The position numbers and the translations under genes were made by a program. Shown here one piece after another: positions 9,657-18,777 of a DNA stretch of 51,334 nt. How positions within the stretch are numbered: the first letter of the stretch is position 1; the number at the start of each line of letters is the position of its first letter. This stretch comes from Rikenellaceae bacterium DTU049 (GTDB taxonomy: Bacteria > Bacteroidota > Bacteroidia > Bacteroidales > DTU049), in the NCBI GenBank assembly GCA_001513285.1, contig LFTI01000072.1, forward strand, positions 1 through 51,334, in the 5' to 3' direction. A model generated the notes under the pieces. The model ran no database searches. It was not told where the DNA came from and saw nothing but the letters and a program-made list of their open reading frames with translations.

Positions 9657-12062
9657 TTATTCTTTTACATTTAGCCCAAAGAATGATCTCATAGCGAAAA
9701 ATATAGCAATTATTAAAAATACTATACCTATGTATGGAGCTATATTTCTAAATCCTTCGCTAATAGCTATTTCCATAGCTAGCAAGCCAAATAAGGTAGT
9801 AAATTTTATTATAGGATTTAAAGAAACTGAGGCAGTATCTTTGAAAGGATCCCCTACGGTATCTCCTATTACTGTAGCATCGTGAAGTGGTGTCCCTTTT
9901 TGTTTCATATCAACCTCTACGATTTTTTTTGCATTATCCCATACACCACCGGCATTAGCCATAAACACTGCTTGCATTAATCCAAAAAATGCTATAGAAA
10001 TCAAATAACTTACAAAAAATGATACTGCATTAATATCATAGGCAGGTGATGAGAAAAAAGCAAAAGCTAAGGCAAAAGAAAAAACAGCAATAAAAATGTT
10101 AATCATTCCATTCTGAGCATATATGGTACAAATGCGCACCACTTCTTTTGAGGTTTTAGTAGAAGCTTTTTTGGGAGCATCTATATCTAATTGTATATGT
10201 TGCTTGATATAATTAACAGCTTTGCCAGCACCTGCATTTACAGCATGATTAGCTGCTCCACTAAACCAATATATCACACTGCCACCTAATAAAAATCCTA
10301 AAATTGTAAAAGGATTTAATAAATTTAATATTTGAGCAGGATCTATTCCTAATGTATTTTTTATAACTAAAATAATAGAAAAAATCATAGTAGTAGCACC
10401 TACAACTGCTGTACCAATTAGAACTGGCTTAGCAGTGGCTTTGAATGTATTACCTGCACCATCATTAGCTTCTAAATAATTTTTTGCATCATCAAAATTC
10501 GGTTTAAAATTGAAATCCCTTTCTATCTCTTTGTCTATATCTGGAATTTCTTCTATTAATGATAATTCATAAATAGATTGAGCATTATCTGTTACTGGCC
10601 CATAGCTATCTACTGCTATAGTAACAGGTCCCATACCTAGCATACCAAATGCTATTAGTCCAAAACTAAATATCACTGGATAAATCATATAATTACCTAA
10701 GCCAAAATATAGTGTAGTTATATATCCTAATACCATTAAAATAGCTATAGCTACAGCATGATAAAATGCTGAATAATAGCCAGTTACGATTCCCGATAAA
10801 ATATTTAATGACGCGCCACCACGTTTACTAGATTCCACGACTTCTTTAGCATGTCTAGAATTTGGACTAACAGAAAACTTTGTTAGCTCAGGTATTATCA
10901 AAGCTGCCAAAGTTCCTAAACTAATGATTATACTTAAGCCAACCCATAGACCGGGATAACTTGCTCCTAAAATTATGTAACTCACTAAAAAAGTCATCAA
11001 GATAGAAATAATAGATGTTATTACAATGAGTGACATAAGGGGTTTCTCAAAATCTACTTTATTATTTTTACTAAAAGATTTCTTAGCTATAAAATCATTC
11101 AAATAATATCCTACAAGAGAAGCTATAAGCATAGACAGACGAATGCCAAAAATCCAAGCCAAAAATTGCACTTGATGATCTATGCCATCTACAGCAAGTA
11201 AAATAAAAGCTATTAAAGCTACACCTGTAACACCATAAGTTTCGAAGCCGTCAGCAGTTGGGCCTACACTATCACCAGCATTATCACCAGTACAATCAGC
11301 TATAGTACCTGGATTACGAGGATCATCTTCTCCGATTTTAAAAATCACTTTCATAAGATCAGATCCAATGTCAGCAATCTTAGTAAATATACCTCCAGCG
11401 ATTCTCAATACTGATGCACCTAATGATTCTCCAATAGCAAAACCTATGAAACTAGCTCCAGCGAGGTTACCAGGTAGCACCATCAAAATAAATAACATTA
11501 TCAATAGTTCTAAACTTATTAACATCATGCCAATGCTCATACCAGCCTGCATTGGAATTTTGAAAAGCTTAAATGGTTTGTTTTCTAAACTAGCAAAGGC
11601 CATACGCGAATTTGCTAAAGTATTCATCCTAATGCCAAACCAAGCTACAGAGTATGATCCTAAAATACCAATCAAGGTCCACATTAGAATAAACAATACT
11701 TGTCCAACATTAAATCTGGGCTCACTCAAATATCCAAAATAAAAAGCTATTACTGCACCTACAATTAGAAATAAAATTATAAGAAATTTACCTTGCTGAA
11801 TTAAATAAGTTTTTCCAGTTTGATAAATGACATTAGCTACCTCTAGCATACTTTTATGAGCAGACTTTTTAATTACTTTTTTATACTGCAAAAAGCCAAA
11901 TAAAATACCAATTAATGTAATAAAAAAACCAATATAAAGCCATTTTTCAGACTTCATTGCATCGGGTACTACCAAATTAGCTTCACTAGCTTCTACTATT
12001 AACGGCGTCGCCAATAAAATTAATAGACTTAAAAACTTTTTCATAATGGAATTTTTTTTCAA
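9657..12062 (-). CDS. hppA: Membrane-bound ion-translocating pyrophosphatase
   Basis: Many TM helices; GEDDPRNPGTIADCTGDNAGDSVGPTADGFETYGV, DSYGPVTDNAQSIYEL, GAGNTFKATAKP, TVIGDTVGDPFKDTASVSLNPIIK signatures. Confidence 0.95.
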   Translation of the reverse strand: MKKNSIMKKFLSLLILLATPLIVEASEANLVVPDAMKSEKWLYIGFFITLIGILFGFLQYKKVIKKSAHKSMLEVANVIYQTGKTYLIQQGKFLIILFLIVGAVIAFYFGYLSEPRFNVGQVLFILMWTLIGILGSYSVAWFGIRMNTLANSRMAFASLENKPFKLFKIPMQAGMSIGMMLISLELLIMLFILMVLPGNLAGASFIGFAIGESLGASVLRIAGGIFTKIADIGSDLMKVIFKIGEDDPRNPGTIADCTGDNAGDSVGPTADGFETYGVTGVALIAFILLAVDGIDHQVQFLAWIFGIRLSMLIASLVGYYLNDFIAKKSFSKNNKVDFEKPLMSLIVITSIISILMTFLVSYIILGASYPGLWVGLSIIISLGTLAALIIPELTKFSVSPNSRHAKEVVESSKRGGASLNILSGIVTGYYSAFYHAVAIAILMVLGYITTLYFGLGNYMIYPVIFSFGLIAFGMLGMGPVTIAVDSYGPVTDNAQSIYELSLIEEIPDIDKEIERDFNFKPNFDDAKNYLEANDGAGNTFKATAKPVLIGTAVVGATTMIFSIILVIKNTLGIDPAQILNLLNPFTILGFLLGGSVIYWFSGAANHAVNAGAGKAVNYIKQHIQLDIDAPKKASTKTSKEVVRICTIYAQNGMINIFIAVFSFALAFAFFSSPAYDINAVSFFVSYLISIAFFGLMQAVFMANAGGVWDNAKKIVEVDMKQKGTPLHDATVIGDTVGDPFKDTASVSLNPIIKFTTLFGLLAMEIAISEGFRNIAPYIGIVFLIIAIFFAMRSFFGLNVKE

Positions 12063-12314
12063 TCTGCAAAATTATAGAAAATTTTTATCTTAAAATTTTC
12101 TAATAAATTTATAATATTATATGTTTAATATTATAAGTTTACATTAATCGAATAAATTATGGTTTAAATTATCAAACTTTTATTATTGATATATAATTGT
12201 TTTTGCTATTTATTTATAAAAATTTTTCTATTTTTTTATCAAATTGAGCCCTATATAACTAAATATTTTTTTAAAAACTTTTTTAAATAAAATTTTGTTA
12301 TTATACGAATTGAT

Positions 12315-12322
12315 TATTTTTG
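12315..12322 (+). promoter_or_regulatory. Candidate -7 element TATTTTTG upstream of flippase
   Basis: TAnnTTTG match 24 nt before ATG 12347. Confidence 0.35.
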
Positions 12323-12346
12323 TAAATATAACACACTAGCATCAAA

Positions 12347-13849
12347 ATGGCACAAGGATCTGTATCTTCATTAGCAAAGCAAACAGTTATTTATGGTATC
12401 AGTAGCATTTTAGGTAGATTATTAAATTATTTATTAGTACCATTATACTCTAGATTATTTTTGCCCGCAGAAGCAGCTGTTTATGTAGAATTCTACGCAT
12501 ACGCAGCCATATTTTTAGTTATTTTAACCTATGGAATGGAAACAGCTTTTTTTAGATTTATAAATGACAAAAATTTAAATGATCAAGAAAGAGTTTATAG
12601 CACAGCGTTTAGTTCTATTTTATTAACTTCAAGTTTTTTTATATTAATATTAAGTATATTTTCAAATAATATAGCTAGTGGATTAGGATACGCAGAAAAT
12701 GCAAAATTTGTAATATTTTTTGCCATTATAGCTGGAGCAGATGCGATATCTAGTATCCCATTTGCTTATTTAAGAAGTAAGGGAAAAGCAATCACTTTTG
12801 CTACCATCCGCATAGTAAATATCATTATAAATATTTTTCTAAATATTTTATTTTTAGTTATAATTCCCAATTTATATAATAATCATCCTGATTTACAAAA
12901 TTTTTTATCAATATTCACAAATGGTACACCATGGATAGGATATATTTTTGTTGCAAATCTGATTACAAGTTTATTAAATTTAATACTGTTATTTCCATAT
13001 TATAGACGAGTGAAGCTACGTATAGATAAGCATCTATGGATCACTATGCTTAAATATGCATTACCATTATTGATTTTAGGACTTTCTGGTATATTAAATA
13101 ATAATATTGATAGAATATTACTAAAAAATTTATTACCTCCAGATATAGCAATGCATCAAATGGGAGTTTATGGGATGGTATTTAAATTTTCAGTAATTAT
13201 GAGTCTAGCATTACAAGCTTTTCGCTATGCAGCAGATCCATTTTTTTTCGAGCAATCAAATGAACAAGATTCAAAAAAAACTTATGCTAGAGTGATGAAT
13301 TATTTTGTTATTACTCTAGTACTCATCTATGCTCTTACAATGTTAAATATGGATTATGTAAAATATTTTGTTGGCGAATCATATTTCGAAGGGCTACCTG
13401 TAGTGAATATTTTATTACTTAGCCAATTATTTTTAGGTATTTTTTATAATTTGAGTATTTGGTATAAACTAACTGATAAAACTCTTTTGGGAGCCTTAGT
13501 GAGTATTATTGGCACAGCAATTTTAATAATTTTAAATATTATTTTGATACCTAAGATTGGCTATGTAGGTAGTGCCTGGGCTAATCTGATATGTAATTTT
13601 ACGATTGCATTAGCTAGTTATTTGCTTTCACAAAAATATTATCCAGTTCCTTATGAACTTACTAAACTAATTATTTATATTATTTCTGGTATCTTAATTG
13701 TTTTTATAGGATCATTTATACCAACTATAGATAATCATTTACTAAACATTTTAGCTCATAATAGTTTGTTATTAATATATATACCTATCATTTATTATTT
13801 GGAGCCCGGTTTTTTTAAGTTTATCAAAAGTGCATTGAAAAAAAAATAA
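12347..13849 (+). CDS. Polysaccharide biosynthesis / oligosaccharide flippase (Wzx-like, MATE superfamily)
   Basis: ~12-14 TM helices; N-terminal SLAKQTVIYGISSILGRLLNYLLVPLYSRLFLPAEA. Confidence 0.85.
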   Translation: MAQGSVSSLAKQTVIYGISSILGRLLNYLLVPLYSRLFLPAEAAVYVEFYAYAAIFLVILTYGMETAFFRFINDKNLNDQERVYSTAFSSILLTSSFFILILSIFSNNIASGLGYAENAKFVIFFAIIAGADAISSIPFAYLRSKGKAITFATIRIVNIIINIFLNILFLVIIPNLYNNHPDLQNFLSIFTNGTPWIGYIFVANLITSLLNLILLFPYYRRVKLRIDKHLWITMLKYALPLLILGLSGILNNNIDRILLKNLLPPDIAMHQMGVYGMVFKFSVIMSLALQAFRYAADPFFFEQSNEQDSKKTYARVMNYFVITLVLIYALTMLNMDYVKYFVGESYFEGLPVVNILLLSQLFLGIFYNLSIWYKLTDKTLLGALVSIIGTAILIILNIILIPKIGYVGSAWANLICNFTIALASYLLSQKYYPVPYELTKLIIYIISGILIVFIGSFIPTIDNHLLNILAHNSLLLIYIPIIYYLEPGFFKFIKSALKKK

Positions 13850-14003
13850 ACATTATATATATTTGCCTATTTATAAACGAAACTTAGTTATCAATAAATG
13901 CAGATTAATCTGTTTAATGCTGAATTATAATTTTATTTTAAATTTAAACAAAATATCCATATTATCAAAATATTTTATAATTTTGCAAAATAAAAAATAG
14001 ATT

Positions 14004-14405
14004 ATGTCTAAAAAAATGATATTGCTCGTGGTGATGAGCTTTTTGATGATAAGTTTATCAAAAGCACAAACACCCTACGATACAATAGATGTCAATATAG
14101 ATTATTTAGAACCGTTAATCACTGTCCCTAATGCGTTTACACCAAATGGTGATGGCCTAAATGATTATTTTTATCCTTTCATTTATTATAATTATCCGAT
14201 TATTAAATATGAATTGAGAATATTTAGCATTAATGGGCAACAAGTATTCTATACTACTGATCCATATGCTAGATGGGGTGGCGATCAAGTAGATATGGCA
14301 ACTATTCATAATTATTCAAAATCTTTTGTGTATTATTTGTATGTTCAATTCAGCAATGGAGTAAGTAAAAAGTTAAGAGGTAGCTTTTTATTGCTTATAG
14401 TATGA
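14004..14405 (+). CDS. Small secreted protein consisting almost only of a T9SS type B (CHU_C / gliding motility-associated C-terminal) domain
   Basis: Signal peptide then ITVPNAFTPNGDGLNDYFYPF...YELRIFSINGQQVFYTTDPYARWGG...FVYYLYVQFSNGVSKKLRGSFLLLIV. Confidence 0.8.
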   Translation: MSKKMILLVVMSFLMISLSKAQTPYDTIDVNIDYLEPLITVPNAFTPNGDGLNDYFYPFIYYNYPIIKYELRIFSINGQQVFYTTDPYARWGGDQVDMATIHNYSKSFVYYLYVQFSNGVSKKLRGSFLLLIV

Positions 14406-15292
14406 AAAAAATTGGAAAAGGTTTTTTTCATATTTCAATATCTGAATGGAAAGGTATTTTCGTTTTAGCTATTTTAATTTTTTCCATTTCCTTTATCCCA
14501 CTGACTATTGACATATTTTATAAACCCAAAATAAAAGATTTTAATAAATTAGACAGCATAGCAACAGAATTACAAAATAATAGAGCATTAGCCTTAGAAG
14601 ATAAAAAAAATAAATCATCAGAAAATTATTATAAATGGAGTATTAACTCTCTAGACCCTTTTCATTTTAATCCAAATACAATTAGTGCTCAAGATTTTAA
14701 AAAAATGGGATTTACCGACAAACAAACACAAAGTTTTATTAATTATAGAAGTGCGGGGGCTAAATTTTATACAAAAAAAGATTTCAAAAGATTATATTTT
14801 ATAAATGATGAAATATATGAACTATTATCACCATATATTCTTTTGCCAGATAGTATTAGTGCATCTAAACAAAGTAAAAAAATAAAAGAACAAATAATAG
14901 TAGAGCTCAATACTGTAGACAGTATCAATTTAATAAAAGTGCCTGGCATAGGTGGTTATAGAGCAAAAAAGATCTTAGAATTAAGAAATAAATTAGGTGG
15001 CTTTACTGATTATGATCAATTAAAAATGATATATGGCTTTAATGACTCTTTAATAGAAACATTAAAACCATATATAAATATAAATCCATATATAATTAAA
15101 AAAATTAATATTAACGAAGCAAATATCAAAGAATTAGCACGTCATCCATATATTGGCTACAATTTATCTATTTCTATTTATAACTATAGACAAAATCATG
15201 GTGATTATAACTCTCTAGAAGATTTAAAAAAATTGAAGTTGATAAATGATAGTATATATAATAAGATATTACCATATATTACTGTTGAATAA
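14402..15292 (+). CDS. Membrane-anchored helix-hairpin-helix (ComEA-like) protein
   Basis: N-terminal TM then three HhH-type units, e.g. VELNTVDSINLIKVPGIGGYRAKKILELRNKLGGFTDYDQL and ININEANIKELARHPYIGYNLSISIYNYRQNHGDYNSLEDLKKL. Confidence 0.8.
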   Translation: MKKIGKGFFHISISEWKGIFVLAILIFSISFIPLTIDIFYKPKIKDFNKLDSIATELQNNRALALEDKKNKSSENYYKWSINSLDPFHFNPNTISAQDFKKMGFTDKQTQSFINYRSAGAKFYTKKDFKRLYFINDEIYELLSPYILLPDSISASKQSKKIKEQIIVELNTVDSINLIKVPGIGGYRAKKILELRNKLGGFTDYDQLKMIYGFNDSLIETLKPYININPYIIKKININEANIKELARHPYIGYNLSISIYNYRQNHGDYNSLEDLKKLKLINDSIYNKILPYITVE

Positions 15293-15305
15293 ATTGTAAA
15301 TATTT

Positions 15306-15513
15306 AGTCGTCCCTTAAAAACACGATAAGTATTTGTTTATTAATAACTTATAGATAATTTTTTACTCAAAATAATGCAATTTTTTGTAACTTTGCACCA
15401 TAAAATTTGCAAATTTTGGAGAGGTTGTTTTTATCTGTTCAAAAAACCATATTATCAATTCTTCTTTATTTTTTTCAAATAAAATATTCAAATTGACTTT
15501 TTAAGGGTCGACT
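15306..15513. mobile_element. ~208-bp MITE-like element or internally deleted IS: TIRs agtcgtcccttaaaaa / tttttaagggtcgact, possible 4-bp direct repeat ATTT
   Basis: 15 of 16 TIR positions pair; contains TAACTTTG promoter-like motif (15388-15395). Confidence 0.6.
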
Positions 15514-17776
15514 ATTTATCTGCAATTACTAATAAACTTATTAGATGAATTTCATCCCCACTAATATTTGTTTTTACTTTTATTGTTATCAATCCTGGCT
15601 TTATGTGGCAGCCATCTTTAATTATTAGATTCAAATATGTCTTTTCATCAGGTTGCACTATTGGATTTAGAATTAATGTCTCTATGCAGTCTGATGATAT
15701 ATTTACACTCTCTATCTCAAATGATTCATTACCTAAATTATAAATAGGAATTTTAATATTACTTGTTTTTGCCAATTCGCTTGTAGTAATGCTTATAAAT
15801 GATGAATCAGCATGAAAAATGCCAGATTTATTTTCCAATTTACCACCTTTAAAATCTGAAATGTAAGAAGATATTTGTGCTCTACGTTCATGTGAAGCAG
15901 CTATGCTGTAAATAGATTTTTGTAAATCTTGTGGATTGTCTGATACATATGGCGAAGCTAGTTCTTTGCCCATGGGCTCTTGAATTATTAGTAATTTGCC
16001 TCCTGATGGATTTGTCCCTTCTATATAGGCAGATAATTCACCATTATTAATTTTTAATAAATAATTTTTAAGACTTGAAATCCTCCTCTTAGAAAGATTA
16101 ATATTATATTCTGAAGTATGCAAAGGGCTACAATATCCATTAATTTTTATTGTAACGTTACTGCCATTTTTTAAATCTTCTAAAAGTAAATTTGTGAAAC
16201 GTTGTAGTTTATCAAACCCAGCAATTATTTCTGTATGGAAAAAATTTTCTATATCTTGTTCTGCTTTAAGTTTGTCTTCGCCTTTCATTCCTTTACTATA
16301 TTCTTTTTTGTATTTGTCTATTAAATTGAGATATTCGAAATATAGCTCATCATAACTATATTTAGTAACTGTATCCCAACTTCGTGGGTCAGGGATATCG
16401 TTATGAAAATACACTGTGATAGGTAATAGAGACATTATCTCATCTCTCAATGGATTTATAGTGTCCAATTTGCTAATTGTATCCAATATTTTATTTTCTG
16501 TTGTAACTATTTTGTCTTCTATGTAAAAAGCAAAAATATCGTAGCAACAATATTGTCCATTCATGAAATAAGCCCCTTTTCTATTAGATGTTATATATCC
16601 ATCATAGTCGTAGCTATTTCTATAAAAATAAAAATCATTAAAAGAAGAATTTATGGGAGCACCTAAATTATTTACTTTTTGCCAGCTATTCAAGTATCCT
16701 TTGGATGAAAATATATCAAATCCTCCAAGGCCAGTGTGAAAATTACTACTAAAAAACAAGGTAGAATCTCGCAAATCATAATATGGTGTTATCTCATTAC
16801 CTGCTGTATTTATTATTGGGCCGAGATTAATAGGCGTTTGGAAATTAAAATTTTTAATTATAGAATAATATAAATCGTAGCCACCATATCCACCAAGTCT
16901 ATTAGAACTAAAAAATAATATTCCATCTCCGTAGTCGTCTAGTATCAGAAATGGTTGCGTTTGATTACTATTATTAATATTTATAGGAGCTTCTTTTATA
17001 TTTTTTATAATTTCATTTTCATCTATTTCGCCCCAATAAATTTTACAATTTTCACCAGAATATTCACATTGTGTAAAGCTGAAATATTTTTGATTTGGGC
17101 TAAAAGTAAGATTAGCATTATGTATTTTATCTTTCGATTTAGAAATTTCTATTTTTTGTGGTACTGCTAATCCTTTTGGTAAATAATAAGTTTTATAAAT
17201 ATCAGACTTAAAATAAGCTGGAAATAATGAGCTATATTGTTTTGTGATATTTGGGCTATATGATGTGAAATATATTTCACCACCATCACCATATTCTATT
17301 GCTGCAAATTCACTGTAAGGTGTATTAAGTGGTGATGGTAGATGTCTGATGGTAACGTTATTATTTGATGTATGGTAGATATAAATATTTTCAAAATTAG
17401 TTAAAAGCTCTTGAGTATGTAGATAGCAATAATCATCTTTATGTTCTGGAAACATCATATATCCTTGATAATATTGCTTAGCCATAGAATATTCTTCTAA
17501 ATATCTGTATATTTCTCCCAAATAATATAGAGTTTCTGGATAATAAGTTAATGAGTCTGATTCTATTACATTATTAAAATGTTTGAGAGCTAAATCAATT
17601 AGAAATTCATTTAAAGCTAATTTACCAGCGTTGAAATTTTGATTAATAGTCAAATGCTCGTCTATATTTGCAATAAATTCATCGTAAGTAGTAGAATTAT
17701 TTAAAAATTGACATTTTATGTCCAAATAAAATGTGCATAAAGATAAAATTAAAAAAAATCTTAAAAAATTGGACAT
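15512..17776 (-). CDS. TPR / PD40 beta-propeller / OmpA-like protein with extra C-terminal Ig-like domain (PorE-like architecture)
   Basis: TPR region, LFFSSNRLGGYGGYDLYYS and LFFSSNFHTGLGGFDIFSSK propeller repeats, OmpA-like VTIKINGYCSPLHTSEYNINLSKRRISSLKNYL...ASHERRAQIS. Confidence 0.8.
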   Translation of the reverse strand: MSNFLRFFLILSLCTFYLDIKCQFLNNSTTYDEFIANIDEHLTINQNFNAGKLALNEFLIDLALKHFNNVIESDSLTYYPETLYYLGEIYRYLEEYSMAKQYYQGYMMFPEHKDDYCYLHTQELLTNFENIYIYHTSNNNVTIRHLPSPLNTPYSEFAAIEYGDGGEIYFTSYSPNITKQYSSLFPAYFKSDIYKTYYLPKGLAVPQKIEISKSKDKIHNANLTFSPNQKYFSFTQCEYSGENCKIYWGEIDENEIIKNIKEAPININNSNQTQPFLILDDYGDGILFFSSNRLGGYGGYDLYYSIIKNFNFQTPINLGPIINTAGNEITPYYDLRDSTLFFSSNFHTGLGGFDIFSSKGYLNSWQKVNNLGAPINSSFNDFYFYRNSYDYDGYITSNRKGAYFMNGQYCCYDIFAFYIEDKIVTTENKILDTISKLDTINPLRDEIMSLLPITVYFHNDIPDPRSWDTVTKYSYDELYFEYLNLIDKYKKEYSKGMKGEDKLKAEQDIENFFHTEIIAGFDKLQRFTNLLLEDLKNGSNVTIKINGYCSPLHTSEYNINLSKRRISSLKNYLLKINNGELSAYIEGTNPSGGKLLIIQEPMGKELASPYVSDNPQDLQKSIYSIAASHERRAQISSYISDFKGGKLENKSGIFHADSSFISITTSELAKTSNIKIPIYNLGNESFEIESVNISSDCIETLILNPIVQPDEKTYLNLIIKDGCHIKPGLITIKVKTNISGDEIHLISLLVIADK

Positions 17777-18777
17777 GATTGTTTGAATTTATTATTATAA
17801 ATACTAGCAGGATTAAAATATTTATAAATACTTAATTCGAATCCACCTCTCCCTCGACTAGCTACAGTAAGTGATGAAGTGTTAATATCATATGAAATTT
17901 GTCCCTGCCAGTCATACCCCTCAATAGCAAAACCTAAAATTATTGCATCCTTTATCCTAACTCCTCCAAAACCACCGATACTTTTAATTGAGCTATTCTT
18001 ATCTATGGGTTTCATGATTTTTAATAATGGTAATATCTCATTAAAAGGTTTCTGATATGAGTAATAAAGCATAATATCTATATAATACTTCCTAAAAAGT
18101 TCTTCATTATAATATCTAATAGAGCTACGATGATTCAATGGCAAAATAAATTTATTTCCCTCACTATTAGATATATTTGCATTACCAATATTAGCTAAAG
18201 CGTAATCAAATTCTAAAAATTGTGAATTAGAAAAATATAGTTGATAAGCTACACCTAAAGTCGCAGTGAAATAAGATAAATTTTCATCAATATATTGCTC
18301 ATTAGTTTGTAGATTAGGGTCATATATATTGCCATTAAACTGATCTCCAAAATGCAATTTTGTAAAATCAAAGGATTTGAAATTGTACCAACCTTGTAAT
18401 CCGAAACTGAGAATATGAAAAAATCTACCCTCTAACCCTTTAGTATAAGATAATCCCAAGGCAATAGAAGTAGTACCATAGCTGGCATCTCCAGCGAATT
18501 CTCTAAAAACCATCAAATTACCACCTAATTGATCCATGTGAGGCACTCTTTTTAGTATTTGCCCATCAGCAGAAATCATATAAGTTTGATAAGGTTTAGT
18601 AACAGAGTACCATTGTAATTTAGCAGAAGTATATAAGCGAAAAATATTTGGATTTAGTCCTATCTGAGCGGGATTCCTGAAAGTTTCATTTTGCAATATT
18701 TGGCTCCAATGTATATCTTGACATTGCACAGATATGACAGAAAAAAACAAACAAAATAAAATTAAAAATTTTTTCAT
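17761..18777 (-). CDS. PorP/SprF family type IX secretion membrane protein
   Basis: Signal peptide; QDIHWSQILQNETFRNPAQIGL..., beta-barrel-like body, IGGFGGVRIKDAIILGFAIEGY. Confidence 0.85.
   Translation of the reverse strand: MKKFLILFCLFFSVISVQCQDIHWSQILQNETFRNPAQIGLNPNIFRLYTSAKLQWYSVTKPYQTYMISADGQILKRVPHMDQLGGNLMVFREFAGDASYGTTSIALGLSYTKGLEGRFFHILSFGLQGWYNFKSFDFTKLHFGDQFNGNIYDPNLQTNEQYIDENLSYFTATLGVAYQLYFSNSQFLEFDYALANIGNANISNSEGNKFILPLNHRSSIRYYNEELFRKYYIDIMLYYSYQKPFNEILPLLKIMKPIDKNSSIKSIGGFGGVRIKDAIILGFAIEGYDWQGQISYDINTSSLTVASRGRGGFELSIYKYFNPASIYNNKFKQSCPIF

Noticed and set aside
11368-11742. Plus-strand ORF of 124 aa
   Set aside because: Antisense to the pyrophosphatase gene
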